A stretch of DNA of 57,590 nucleotides, taken from positions 1 through 57,590 of the forward strand of contig CAXNAA020000003.1 in NCBI GenBank assembly GCA_964200075.2, given 5' to 3'. Position 1 is the first letter of the stretch; every line of letters begins with the position of its first letter. This DNA is from Sphacelaria rigidula. Lineage: Eukaryota > Phaeophyceae > Sphacelariales. The position numbers were made by a program, and so were the translations under genes. Below are positions 10,871 to 24,300 of this stretch, piece after piece. The notes beneath the pieces are model-generated. The model was not told the DNA's origin and ran no database searches. It saw only the letters and a program-made list of their open reading frames with translations.

Positions 10871-13800
10871 TGTGCGGGTATGAGAGAGGCGTTGGGACAA
10901 ATGGGAGACGGAGCGTAACGACGTACAAGATAGGGGTCTAGGGACAGATGCGGCGCACAACACAACACTCTTCCACCCGTGTTGTCGTCGTTTTACAATG
11001 GGGACAGAAGTACCAGAGGACGGTGGTACGACTGGGGGGAAGGGTGTGTGGCATGCACGGGATGCTATACGAGGGATTGCGAAGATTTTGACCTCTTTGG
11101 ACTAACTTCATGAAACTTCGGGCCGATGTAACTAGGCAGTGTGGAACAACCTGCTCCACGTTGTTTCTTTCCATTCCCCCTTTCATGTGACTCGCCGAAG
11201 ACATCACGGCGCTTCGCGCTTGTGATTGCGAGTCTGGTCCGGCGAAAAGCACTCAGTCCCAGCTTTGTAGAGATGCGAGGTCAATGGTCTCATGACTACG
11301 GCATGCAAGATCATGAGTAAATCCTCCTTCTCGACCATATCACGACCCTGCAGTACAGTAATGCATTTCAGGTGCAACGCTGGACGCATGTGCAGGCCAC
11401 TGCCCCTACTTGAACATGTGGTGGAGATACGCTTTGTCCGACCAGGGACGAGGTCCCACAACGGGATCATGATGGCTTGACCCACACCCCGTCATCAGTA
11501 CCAACATATCCGAACTTGTCGAAATAGCTACAATGGCGTGGACGGCAATTAGAAATATTCAGAACAGCCCCACACGTGTGCCAAAGGCGATGCATTGTAT
11601 TTTTCGGGGGACAACACAAAAGGACGTTTCATGGAACAATCGTTGCGACGGTACGACTGATGCCAGGATGGTGGACTCAATGTGCCTTCTTAGCGTACCG
11701 GAATGGACGTAGGGTTGGGACCTCGGAGCATCGCACATTATCCCCTTACGGGACTTATTTTTGCGGGTATGAGAGATGACTATGGTACGGTGTTCCGTCC
11801 AAACTACGTGCAGCCTCTGTGATTAATCTCTCAATGCATTCACAAGAGGGGAGTTTGGACCAGCGAGGGGTGAATATTTGTTTGGAAACCTTGCAAAAGC
11901 CCTCTCACGCGTCTGAAATGCACCGTCGTCTGTGGTCAATCATGCAGGTTCTTATCCGCTGGGACAACACAGCCAAGGCATAGGAAAGGAGTTTGCATTA
12001 GCCCAACGGATGGCCCAAAAGCGGTGGCGCTATAGTAGAGGGAACAGGTTGCCTCTTACAAGAAGTACAAGGGATACAACACCTGCCGTTGACAGCAGAT
12101 TGTCTCGCCCTTGTAGTCGAGATTGATTTTTCCGCCCACTCACCATTTCCTCAAGGCGATGAATGCTGGGGTAAGCAGAGAGACGGTTCTTAGCCCTTTT
12201 GGAAATCGCCAAAAACAGTACAAACTTCTATATGCCAGCTTTCGTTGCCGGGAAAACATCACTTCGAGTTCGGTGCACGAATCTGTCACATTATTATACT
12301 TGAACTGAGAGTGGTGCACCGTTTTGGTGGGCTGTATCATCAACACTTGCAGAAAAAAAACATATCTTGCCCAAGAAAACGTCAATTGTACATCGCCACT
12401 TCTCCATCAACGGTTCCAAAAGGTTTAATGGGACAGGGGGCGTGTTCGAACACCACTGACTCGGGTCATATTGCGGTAAGGGCAACATTTGGCCGACACA
12501 TCGGGAATCGGAGGATACGCGCTACGGCTATGCCTCTGTGCATCGTACTTGACACTGTGCCGAGCGCCCGATTATTATTTGCATACGGTAACGATGAACC
12601 CACAGAATTTCGTTTGACTAGAACGATGCGACATTTTCTAGCGAGGGGGGCATTCAGTGGTAGAGCCCCGATGATTGGCGAGTTGTGGAGACCGTCAAGG
12701 TTCGACTTAAAGCGCACAAGGAGGGTCGATAGCAGTTGGGGATGGTTTTGGAACAGGGGGGCGTTTGTTGCATGTTCGCGGTGCGTTACCTCCCGACGCT
12801 CGTGTTTTGTTAAGGCATACAAGCAGCGGTTTGCTCGAGGCACTAATAGTCCCAGAGTCTCCAGCGGGAGCTGAAGGAGGGAGCGCCGTTAGCTTGATAC
12901 GCGTTGGGTTCAAGGTCAGATGCTCAACCTGGTAAACAAGCTACATCGGCGATGACGTCGATTGTGAGGCAGCAGGGACTTCATACCGCACGAGTATGAG
13001 CTTCGATCTCGGGTGGTACAGGAGGGGCGACGAGGTCGGCAGCAGTCGGCATTCATCTACTATGGATGTATTTCAACGAGAACATTGACGCAGTGGCGCA
13101 CTGATGGCATATATGCTTGCCAAGTTGAGACATTGGAGAAATTTTCAAAAACGTCGTCAGTGCGTGTGGTAGTCAGAATGCTCCAGCGCGATCAAGGGAC
13201 TCAACGGGTAGACTCAGCTCTTTCTGCAGTCTTTGCCACCGACCCAACCCCTCCTGTGCTGCAAAGAGCTGCGCACTGTTGTCTGGTACTGAGCAGATAT
13301 GAACCACTATGTGCTATGCACTGTGTGCCGTGGAAGGCGAGGGCACTGTACTTTAATATTGCTTGTAGTATTTAGCTGATAAGACGAGGTTTTACAAATT
13401 GAGGATGGAATTGTTTTTGGGACGAACCTTGGGAACCTTTATATGCATAAAAAATGTTCCGGCAAAGAACAAAATGCAAATGCACTATCCGGCCGTGACG
13501 TGTGGTCTCGCTCATCCCCGAAACCGAACCACCAGCACATTTCAAAACTCGCGCTGAAGCAGGATTATGACAGATGTGAATAGTTTCTTGTAAGGCAATG
13601 AACCGATGTCGGAATTGCCCGGTAAGAGCACGGAGTTTTATATATTGCGGGTGAGTTATTTTGAGGTTGAGCAAGGTTACACATCATCGCCGGAGAGTGC
13701 ATTTGCGCTTTTATTTCGAACACATTTTGATGCTCATGAAGGTTCCCAAGGTCCATCCTCGACACAAATCCATACTCGATCTTGAAAATTCTGTGCCTAC

Positions 13801-14887
13801 TGACGAACCAACGCCATCTCTACAACATCACGGCAGCAGGTACTACAGAGTATGGGTGAAATGATGTGACATGCAATGTGATACCGAAACATGCCGGAAG
13901 TGCGCCACCAACGCCTCGAAAGTACCAATACTGCGAAAGCAAGGCGGGATCTCACAGCAGTAGTGGTAGCCAGCGTGTACCACGTACTTGTCCGTGAGAG
14001 CTTGTACAGTCAACTTAACACATGGAAAATCCACACTCACGTGGCCTGTCAAAATATGCGGTCTGGGGTTCTCAGGCACTCATTTCCATACAACCTCTCA
14101 GCATATACTTCTTCAGACAAAGATAAATGTGCTGTGCAACTTGAAAGACAACACATCCGAAGCCGAACTGAACCGTGAGCGATATTGGGCGATCTGAAAG
14201 GGACTGGATGCCAGAGGGTCTGGAGACAGACGAGGCAGTAGAAGAGATACAGGAGGGCAGGGAAGAGGCAGTGGGCTGGCAGCTGGGCACCTGCGTTTGG
14301 ACGCCCTCGTACTATCTGCTCGCGGGTCTTCACCCTCGTTCCCACCAACTTGTCTCTTGGTGATGGGTGCTTCTGAACTGCTGGCTCTCCCACGGGCAGT
14401 ATATGGGTATTGAGTGGAAGCGGTACTGATATAAAATACAGCGTGTCAGTTTTAAGCCGGGGCTGAGCCTCACAAACCCTTCAAGGACAACCCCTTAGAC
14501 TAATGCTTCACAAACACACAACGACCATGAGAAGAAACTTGAATCGCGTTGTGCCATATTGACTTGATTGGGTAATTGATTGTTGTATATTAGCTGATCC
14601 CCGAGGGGCCTAGCTGTGGTCTCAATATAAATGTACCCAAGGTGAACGAAACAGAGCGCTCACTGAAGAACAAAAAGTGGAAAAACCAAAACTAAAGGTA
14701 AACGGAGTGGAATCTAGAAAACTAACCAAGCACGAACAAAATAGGAAGAGGAAAAACATGAAACAGTGCCGATGGAACATATACATGTATGTATCATGGG
14801 AAAGGACTAAAGGCCGAGGAAGATTGTGAGCAGAATCGTAGGTTCGCCACAAACTCCTGTCGAAGCCACCAACCCCTGCCGGAAGAT

Positions 14888-14911
14888 TCAAACTAGTTGG
14901 CGTTTGTGCTG
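14888..14911 (-). CDS. Candidate terminal exon of the TPR gene
   Basis: Below the end of array homology, the minus strand reads a T-rich stretch ending ctttttag and then CAG CAC AAA CGC CAA CTA GTT TGA. In phase 0 this gives QHKRQLV and a stop. The acceptor and phase fit the donor of the exon at 15248. The exon is too short to be identified by sequence alone, so this is only a candidate. Confidence 0.25.
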   Translation of the reverse strand, partial: QHKRQLV

Positions 14912-14984
14912 CTAAAAAGTACGCCCAGTAGGGACACGTTTTGGCCCAACGTGAGCGGCCGCTGGGATGTGGTTGACAACGCCG

Positions 14985-15247
14985 TAGCACCGAATCTCAG
15001 TCAGGGGTTCCGTACCGCAGCGGGGAGCTATCGCTACCGCCTCACCCAGATGTATAGCCGATGAGCAATGTATGGCCGCGGCCAAGGGTACTGTGACCAA
15101 TATCGACTGCTCGGGGGTAGAACGGTTCGACTTCGCCGCGTTCACCCCGTAAGTCGAAGTTGGCCCAAAAAAACAGCGAACATCGACACTATACACTGTC
15201 ATTTACACGTCGACCCACGACTACAACGAAGTTCCATCGGCTCTCAC
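14985..15247 (-). other. Array-type intron downstream of TPR exon 25
   Basis: The sequence matches the core of the array introns (gccgatgagcaatgtatg, gccaagggtactgtg, cgcgttcacccc, cacacgtcgac-like). Homology fades below about 14985, which marks the downstream end of the tandem array. Confidence 0.65.
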
Positions 15248-15373
15248 CCGAGCTTCCAACAACCCCGCAAGGTTGTGGAGCGTGGCGGCCAAGTTTGGGT
15301 GCTCCGGGCCGAGAAGCTTCTCCTGCATCGCCTGACACTGCTCGTAGAGTGCCTCGGCCTCGGTGGGTTTGCC
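15248..15373 (-). CDS. TPR exon 25, last intact cassette
   Basis: Starts GKPTEAEALYEQCQAM and ends TLHNLAGLLEAR. Leu replaces the near-invariant Arg at position 35. A normal donor (gtgaga) follows, and intron-like sequence homologous to the array introns continues down to about 14985, so at least one further exon is expected. Confidence 0.85.
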
Positions 15374-18300
15374 CTGCAATGTAATACACGACGCAGAAGC
15401 ACCCTATAACGATCAACGCAAGAACTGCAAGGGTGTCGAGGCCATCCCGCCACCGCCCTGCTGAGGTGTGCAGCGGGAGACCGATGTGTGTACAGGGCCA
15501 GGGATACTGTGCCCGACCTCGACCGCTCAGAGGTACGGCGGGTTGTCATTGCAGTGTTCACCATCTCAGTGAACACTGGCTCACATGACCGGCGGACAAC
15601 ACCAACACCACATAATGTCGTTCACACGTCGACATACGACTACGACAAAGTTCCACCTGCTCTCACCTGAGCTTGCAACAGCTCCGCACGGTAATGGAGC
15701 GTCTTGGCTAAGTTCGGGTGCTCCGGGCCGAGAGCCTTCTCCTGCATCGCCTGGCACCGCTCGAAGAGTGCCTCGGCCTCGGCGTACTTGCCCTGCAATG
15801 CAGTACACGACGCAGAAGCATCCTGCCAAGGTCAACGTCGGACCCACAACGGCGGACAGAAGTTCGCGCCACCGCCCCACCCAGGTGTGCAGCCGGCGAG
15901 TGATATGTGTACAGGGCCAAGGGTATTATGTATGCCCAATCTCGGCGGCTCAGAGGAGCAACCGGTTGGCATTCCCGCCTTCGCACTGTCAGTCAACGTT
16001 GGCCCCACAGGACCAGCGAACGTTGACACCGAAATATCGTTCGCACGTCGATACACGAATAAGACAAGAGTTGCAACGGCTCTCACCTGAGCTTGAAACA
16101 AGCGCGCACGGCTACCCAGCGTTGCAGCCAAGTCAGGATGCCCCGGGACAAGAACTGTCTCCAGAATCGCCTGACACCGCTCGTAAAGTGGCTGAGCCTC
16201 GGCATACTTGCCCTGTAATATAGTTCACGACGCGGAAACAGCTTAGAACGGTCAACGTCAGACGTTTGTGTAACGTCGGCCAGACGGTCGCGTCACCGCC
16301 CCCCCAGGTGTGCAGCCGGCGAGAGCCATGTGTACAGGGCCGAGGAAACTATGCCCGATATAACGGGTTGGCTTCTCCGCACTCACCCTCTCAGGAAACG
16401 TTGTCCCACAGGACTATCCAGGAGCATCAACACCACACGATGTCGTTCACACGTCGACACAAGAGCACGATAAAGGTACAACTCCTCTCACCCGAGCTTG
16501 CAACAACCTCGCACGGTTGTGGAGCGTGACGGCCAAATCACGGTTCACCGGGCCGAGAACCTTCTCCTGCATCGCCTGGCACCGCTCGAAAAGTGGCTCA
16601 GCCTCGGCGTACTTGCCCTGCAATGCAGTACACAACGCAGGGGTAGCCTGTAGCAGTCAACGTCGGATCTACAACGGCGGAGAGATGCCCGGGTTACCCC
16701 CTCGCCTTGGTGTGCAGCCGGCCTCCGATGCGTGCGAAGGCAAAGGGTGCTATGCCCGATCTCGACGGCTAAGGGGTACGAAGGGATGGCTTTCTCTAGG
16801 GTCGACGCTCCTAAGAGTGCGGCGGCGGGTGCGAGTGGGAGCATCCCCCACATTGCCTTCAGCAAAGCTTGCGAACGCTCGGGGCGCCTTCCCCATACGA
16901 CTGCCGCGAGGCAGTCTAGCCGAGCCTTCGGGTACTCGGGACACGAACTCGCTTGCGAGGTACGTGTTGGGTTGGGATTCCTCTATCCGTCAAGGAAAAA
17001 CAAAAGGGTTGACTTCCACGCTTCCACCCTCTCAGTCAACACCACCAGCAAACATCAACACCACAATGTCGTTCACACCAACACACAACAACGACGAAGT
17101 TCCATCAGCTCTCACCTGAGCTTGAAACAACCCTGCACGGTTGCGAAGCGTTATGGCCAAGCTCGGGTGCTCTGGGCCGAGAGCCTTCTCCAGTATCGCT
17201 TGGCACCGCTCGTAAAGTGGCTCAGCCTCAGCATACTTGCCCTGCAATGTAGTGTACAACGTCCAAGAAACCTACAACAGTAAACACTGGACACAACAGC
17301 GACGAGGCGCTCCCGCCACCACCCTGCCCTGGTGCGTAGCCGGCGAGCGATGTGTATACAGCGCCAAGGGTACTCTTCCCAATCTCGACCGCTCAGAGGC
17401 ACAGCGGGTTGATCTCGGGGTAATCACCTTCTCAGTCAACACGTCGACACACGACAACGAGAAAGGTACATCGGCTCTCACCTGAGCTTGCAACAACCAC
17501 GCACGGTTCTGAAGCGTTCTGGCCAAGTTCGGGTGCTCTGGGCCGAGAGCCTTCTCCAGTATCGCTTGGCACCGCTTGTAGAGTGGCTCAGCCTGGATGT
17601 ACTTGCCCTGCAATGTAGAAACGACGCAGAAGCATCCCGTGACAGTCAACGTCGGACCTATGACGGCGGCGAGACGTTTGCGCCATCGCTCTGTTCAGGT
17701 GTGCAGCCGGTGAGCGATTGGTGTACAGGACCACGGATACTATACCCAATCTCGACTGCAAAGGAGTACAACGGATCCGTCTCGCAGTACATGCCCTCTC
17801 AGCCAATGCTGGCCCACAGGATCAGCAAACATCAACACCACACAATGCCGTTCACACGAACACGAGAACTTTTTACCGACTCTCGCCTGAGCTTCCAGTA
17901 ATCCCGCACGGTTGTTGATCGTGACGGCCAACTCAGAATGGTCGGGGCCAAGCAGTTTCTCCTCAATCGCCTGGCCCCGCTCATATAGCGGCTCAGCCTC
18001 GGCGTATTTGCCCTGAAATGCAGTACACGGTTCAGCAGCAGCCTGTAACAGTCAACATCGGACCCACATCGGGGGCCAGAAGCTCCCACCACTGCTTCGT
18101 CAATGCGTGCAGACGGTGAGCAATATGCCGACAGGGCCGAGGATACTATGCCTGATCTCGACGGCTCAGATGTACAACAGGTTGGCTTCACCGCACTTAT
18201 TCCCGAGTCACCGTTGGCTTACAACACCAAATGACATCATCGGCATCACAAAATGTCGTGTACAAGTCGACAGACGACTACGACAAAGTTCCGTTCGCTT

Positions 18301-21300
18301 TCACCTGAGCTTGCAACAATCTCGCACGGCTGTGAAGCGTTGCGGCTAAACTAGGGTTCATCGGGCCGAGAACCCTCTCCTGCATCGCCTGGCACCGCTC
18401 GAAAAGTGGCTCAGCCTCGTTGTACTTGCCCTGCAATGCAGTGCACGACGCAGGAGCATCCAGTAACCATCAATGCCGGACCTGCAACGGCGGAGAGATG
18501 CTCGCGCCACCATGCCGATCAGGTGTGCAGCAGTTATGTACAGGGCCAAGAGTAAAATGCCTGATCTCTACGACCCACACGTACAACGGCATGGCCTAGC
18601 CGAGACCGCCCTCCCAGTCATCGTTGACCCACAGCACCAGCGAACAACATCGAAGACACACAATGTTCCCCACACGGACACCCAACGACGAATAAGTTTC
18701 ATCGGCTCGCACCTGAGCTAGCAACAAACCCGCACGGTTGTGAATCGTTATAGCCAGGCTAGGGTGCTCCGGGCCGAGGACCTTCTCCTGAATCGCCTGG
18801 CACCACTCGTAGAGTCGCTCAGCGTCGGTATACTTGCCCTGCACCGTAGCACGAAACAGAAACAAGCGATAACAGTCTACCTCGGACCCGTAACGGCGGC
18901 GAGACGCTCGTGTCACCGCCCAGCCCAGGTGCGCAGCAGGAGAGGCCAACGTGCACAGGGTCAAGGGCAATATGCCAGATCTCGTCCGCTTAGAGGTACC
19001 TCTATTTGGCCTAGTCGCACTCACCTTGTCAGTCAACGTTGGCCCACAGCACCAACGAACCACACCAATACTACACAATGTCGTTTGCATGTCGACACAC
19101 GACGACGACAAGTTCCAACGGCTCTCACCTGAGCTTCCAACAACCCTGCCCGACTACACAGGGTTGCAGCCAAGTCAGGATGCTCGGGGCCGAGAATCTT
19201 CTGCTGGATCGCCTGGCTTTGTTTGTAGAGTGGCTCCGCTTCGGCGTACTTGCCCTGCAATGTCGTTGAGGGCGCAGACGTAGCGTGAAATAGTCAACGT
19301 CGGATCTAGCACGGCGGCGAGGCGCACGGGTAGTACCCCGACCTGGTGTGCAACCAGCAAGCGATGTGTACAGGAAGGGCCATTCGTGCGATCTCCATTA
19401 TCGACGGCTCATAGATGCACTAGGTAGACCTCGCCGCACTCACTTCCTCAGCCGACGTTGACCAAACCTGACCAGCGAAGAACGTCAACACCACACGAAG
19501 TCATTTATATGTCGACACACGACACGGAAAAATTTCCATCGGCTTTTACCTGAGCTTGCAACAACGCCGCACGGTTGCAGAGTGTGGCGGCCAAGCTTGG
19601 GTGCTCCATGCCAAGAATCTTCTCCTTCATCTCATGGCACTGCTCGTAAAGTGGCTCGGCTTCGGCGTACTTGCCCTGTAATGTAGGACACGACGCAGAT
19701 CCAGCCCATAGCAGTCAACGTCGGACCAACAACGGCACCGAGACGTTCGCGCCACTGCGCCCCCCAGATGTGCAGCCGATGAGCGCTAGGTGTACAGGGC
19801 CAAGGCTACTATGGCGCATCACGTCGGCTCAGGGCTGCAACGAGTTGGCTTCGCCCCACTCACTCTCAGTCAAGGTTAGCACACAGGATCAGCGGAGATC
19901 CCAACACGACACAAAAATGTTTACACATCGACATACAACTAGCAGGAAGTTCCGTTAGCCTTTACCTGATACTTCAACAAACTCGCACGGTTGCCAAGCG
20001 TTGTGGCCAGACCTGGGTGCTCCTGGCCGAGAACCTTCTGCTGGATCGCCTGGCACCGCTGGTAGAGTAGCCCCGCCTCTGTGTACTTGCCCTGCAATGT
20101 AGACGCGACGCCGATTGCCTCGTCTTTACGGCTCAGGGGTACAATAGATTTGGCTCGCCGCACTCGCATTCTCCGTCAAGGTTGACTCACAGTACCAGCA
20201 AACAACTTCGACACCACATGTTGTCGCTCACACGTCGACACACGACTAGGGAGTTCCATCGGTTCATACCTGAGCTTGCAACAGCCCCGCACGGTTGTTA
20301 AGCGTTATGGCCAAGCTTGGGTGCTCCAGACCAAGAATCTCCTCCAGCATCGCCTGGCACCGCTCGTAGATTTCCTCCGCCGCCGAAAACTCGCCCTGCA
20401 ATGCAGCACAAAACGCAGAAGCAGCCTGAAATGTTCAACGGCGAATCTACAACGGTAGCGCGACGCCCGGGCCACCGCCCTGCCCTGGTATGCAGCCGAC
20501 GAACACTGTATATACAGGGTCGAAGGTACTGTGCACGACCCCAATGGCTCAGAATTACAATACGTTAGCTTTCCCGCACCCTCTTAGTCAACGTTGTCCC
20601 ACAGGACCAAATGACATCATCGGCATCACAAAATGTCGTGTACAAGTCGACAGACGACTACGACAAAGTTCCGTTCGCTTTCACCTGAGCTTGCAACAGT
20701 CCCGCACGGCTGTGAAGCGTTGCGGCTAAACTAGGGTTCATCGGGCCGAGAACCCTCTCCTGCATCGCCTGGCACCGCTCGAAAAGTGGCTCAGCCTCGT
20801 TGTACTTGCCCTGCAATGCAGTGCACGACGCAGGAGCATCCAGTAACCATCAATGCCGGACCTGCAACGGCGGAGAGATGCTCGCGCCACCATGCCGATC
20901 AGGTGTGCAGCAGTTATGTACAGGGCCAAGAGTAAAATGCCTGATCTCGACGACCCACAGGTACAACGGAATGGTCGTTGACCCACAGCACCAGCTAACA
21001 ACATCGAAGACACACAATGTTCCCCACACGGACACCCAACGACGAATAAGTTTCATCGGCTCGCACCTGAGCTAGCAACAAACCCGCACGGGTGTGAATC
21101 GTTATAGCCAGGCTAGGGTGCTCCGGGCCGAGGACCTTCTCCTGAATCGCCTGGCACCACTCGTAGAGTGGCTCAGCGTCGGTATACTTGCCCTGCACCG
21201 TAGCACGAAACAGAAACAAGCGATAACAGTCTACCTCGGACCCGTAACGGCGGCGAGACGCTCGTGTCACCGCCCAGCCCAGGTGCGCAGCAGGAGAGGC

Positions 21301-24300
21301 CAACGTGCACAGGGTCAAGGGCAATATGCCAGATCTCGTCCGCTTAGAGGTACCTCTATTTGGCCTAGTCGCACTCACCTTGTCAGTCAACGTTGGCCCA
21401 CAGCACCAGCGAACCACACCAATACTACACAATGTCGTTTGCATGTCGACACACGACGACGACAAGTTCCAACGGCTCTCACCTGAGCTTCCAACAACCC
21501 TGCCCGACTACACAGGGTTGCAGCCAAGTCAGGATGCTCGGGGCCGAGAATCTTCTGCTGGATCGCCTGGCTTTGTTTGTAGAGTGGCTCCGCTTCGGCG
21601 TACTTGCCCTGCAATGTCGTTGAGAGCGCAGACGTAGCGTGAAATAGTCAACGTCGGATCTAGCACGGCGGCGAGGCGCTCGCGCCATCACCCCGCCCAC
21701 GTATGCAGGTGTGCAGACGGCGAGCGATGTGTGTACAGGGCCAGGAGTACCGTGTCCGATTTCGACGACTTAGAGATACAGGTCGGACTCGCCGCACTCA
21801 CTTCCTCAGTCAGCGTTGACCACACCTGACCAGCGAAGAACGTCAACACCACGCAAGACCGTTCACACGTCGACACAAGACTACCGTAAAGACACATCGG
21901 TTCGTACCTGAGCTTGCAAGAATCTCGCACGGCTGCGTAGCGTTGTGGCCAGCTTTGGGTGCTCCGGGCCGAGAACCTCCTCCTCGATCACCTGGCACCG
22001 TTCGTAAAGTGACTCAGCCTCAGCGTACATTCCCTGCAATGTGGTACACGATGTGGAAGTAGTCTGTAACGGCCCAAGTCGAATACATAATGGCGGCGAG
22101 GTGCTCTCGCAACTACCCTGCTCTGCTGGGAAGCCCGCGAGCGATATGTGTACAAACCCAAGGACACGGTGCCCAGTCTCGATGGCACAGTGGTACAACG
22201 GGTTCGCCTCACCTCACTCGCACCCTCAGTCAACGTTGGCCAAAAGCACTAGTGAACACCATCTACACTACACAAAGTCGCTCACACGCCGACATTTGAC
22301 CATCGGAAAGGTACATCGGCTTCAACCTGAGCTTGCAATAACTCCGCACGGTTGTGAAGAGTTGTGGCCAGGGTTGGGTGCTCCGGCCCGAGAACCTTCT
22401 CCAGCATCGCCTGGCACCGCTCGTAGAGCGCCTTTGCCTCCGTATACTTTCCCTGCAATGTAGAAACGCAGAAGCAGCCTACGACAGTCGACGTCAGACC
22501 TAAAGCGCCGGCGAGACGTTCGCGCCACCGCCTTGCCCAGGTATGCAGCCAACGAGCGATGTGTGTACGGGGCCAAGAGTACTTACCATGTTCGATCTCC
22601 TCGGCTCAGAGATATGAGGGGTTGGCATTGCCACACACGCCCCCTACGTTGACGTTGACCCGCAGGACCAGAAAACAATATCGAAACCACAAAATATCAT
22701 TCCCATGCCAAATAATCCGACAACGAGGAAGTCTCATGGGCTATCACCTGAGCTTGCAACAACCCCGCACGGCTGTTAAGTATTGTGGCCAAGGTCGGGT
22801 GCCCCTGACCCAGCACTTTCTCATCGATCGCCTGGCACCGCTCGTAGAGGGGATCAGCCTCGGTGTACTTGCCCTGCAATGTGCAGGAGGTAGGAGCAAT
22901 CAGCAACAGTCTAATTCGGACTCGCCACGGCGACGAGATGCTCCCGCTACTGCCCAGCCCTGCTGCGCAGCCGGCGAGCGATGTGTGAACAGGGTCAAGG
23001 ATACTCCATCCACTCAGTTTCGACTGCTCGCAACGTATGAGGGGTTGGCCTCGCCACATTCGCCCTCTGAGTCAACGTAAGTCAACAGGATCAGCCAACA
23101 GGATCGGCACCACACAATGCCTTTCATACATGGACACACAACTGAAAAATATTTCCATTGGCCCTCACCCGATCTTGCAACAACCCCGCACGGTTGTGGA
23201 GCGTGGCGGCCACACTCGGGTGCTCCGGACCGAGAGCCTTCTCCTTCATCGCCTGGCACAGCTCGTAGAGTGACTCGGCCTCGGCATACTTGCCCTGCAA
23301 TGTATTACATGACACGGGAGCAGCCTAAAATAGTTAACAGTGTACCTAGAAAGGTGGTGAGACGTTCGGGCCACCGCCCCGCCTAGATGTGCAGCAGGTG
23401 AGCGCTGCGTGTACAGGGCCAAGGGTACCATGTCGGGTCTCGACGGCTCAGAGGTACGGCAGGTTGGCATTGTCGCACTCACCCTCTCAGTCAACGTTGG
23501 CCCACAGGGCCAGCGAGCAACATCTACACCACACAACGTCGTGCACACGTCGACACACGACTAGGAGAAAATTCCGTCGGTTTATACCTGAACATGCAAC
23601 AAACCCACACGCTGTGGCCCCACAGCGGCAGCGAGACCCGTGCGCTGTCGCCCCGTCGACCGCTATGAGTATGTGTACCGGGTCGAGGACACTGTGCCCG
23701 ATCTCGACGGCTCGGCAATACAACAGGTTGGCTCCATGGCACTCACCCTCTCAGTCAACGATGGCCCACAAGACTATGAACAGCGCACAACATCAACACC
23801 ACACGATGTCGTTCAAATGTTGACACAAGTCTACGAGAGAGTGCAAATGGCTATCGCCTAAGCGTTCAACAGCCCCGCACCGTGATGAAGCGTTTTGGTC
23901 GAGTCAGAATTCGTCGGGTCGCGACCCTGTCCCTCACCCTAACCTTAAGCCCAACCCATCCTAGCCGTGACCCTAACCCTAAATCCTGCATCGCCTGGCA
24001 CCTGAGCTTGCAACAACCCCGCACGGCTTCCCAGCGTTGCCGCCAATGCTGGGTGCTCCGTACCGAGAAGCTTCTCCTGTATCGCCTGGCACCGCTCGTA
24101 GAGTAGCTTAGCCTCGGCGTACTTGCCCTGACATGGAGGACGTGAAGCAGTCTGTAATTGTCAACGTCGGACCAACAACGGCCGCGAGACGCTCGCTTCA
24201 CCGCCTCGCCTAACTTTGCAGCCGGCGAGCGATGTCTGTAAAGGCTCAACGGTACTATGTCCGACCTCGACGGCTCAAAGGTACAACGGGGTGGTCTCGT

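Larger units (their letters stand above)
9706..14887. other. Long stretch without recognisable gene
   Basis: It contains the GA microsatellite and the repeated segment at 10765-10870. The longest frame, 12245-12874 (plus, 209 codons), has no recognisable motif. Exons of an unrelated gene or the 3' end of the TPR gene could hide here. Confidence 0.5.
18226..19326 (-). repeat. Recent segmental duplication inside the TPR array, copy A
   Basis: About 1.1 kb carrying TPR exons 16-18 and their introns, nearly identical to 20606-21679. Both copies begin at a shared accaaatgacatcat. By eye I count four exon differences (three change a residue) and about half a dozen intron substitutions, plus a 26-bp indel in the intron between exons 17 and 18. 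Confidence 0.9.
20606..21679 (-). repeat. Recent segmental duplication inside the TPR array, copy B
   Basis: Partner of 18226-19326, with TPR exons 10-12. It is 26 bp shorter in one intron. Homology ends at about gcgaggcg, after which this copy continues with ordinary array intron while copy A diverges. Confidence 0.9.

Noticed and set aside
12245-12874. 209-codon plus-strand frame
   Set aside because: No recognisable domain, and overlapping open frames lie on the other strand; length alone is not enough here.
15585-16223. 212-codon plus-strand frame in the TPR array
   Set aside because: It is the antisense of TPR exons; the residues are shadows of the conserved minus-strand repeat.
18596-19111. 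Long minus-strand frame of 171 codons across a TPR exon
   Set aside because: It is open by chance through intron on both sides. The acceptor and donor at the exon borders and the periodicity of the array show that only the 126-nt core is coding.
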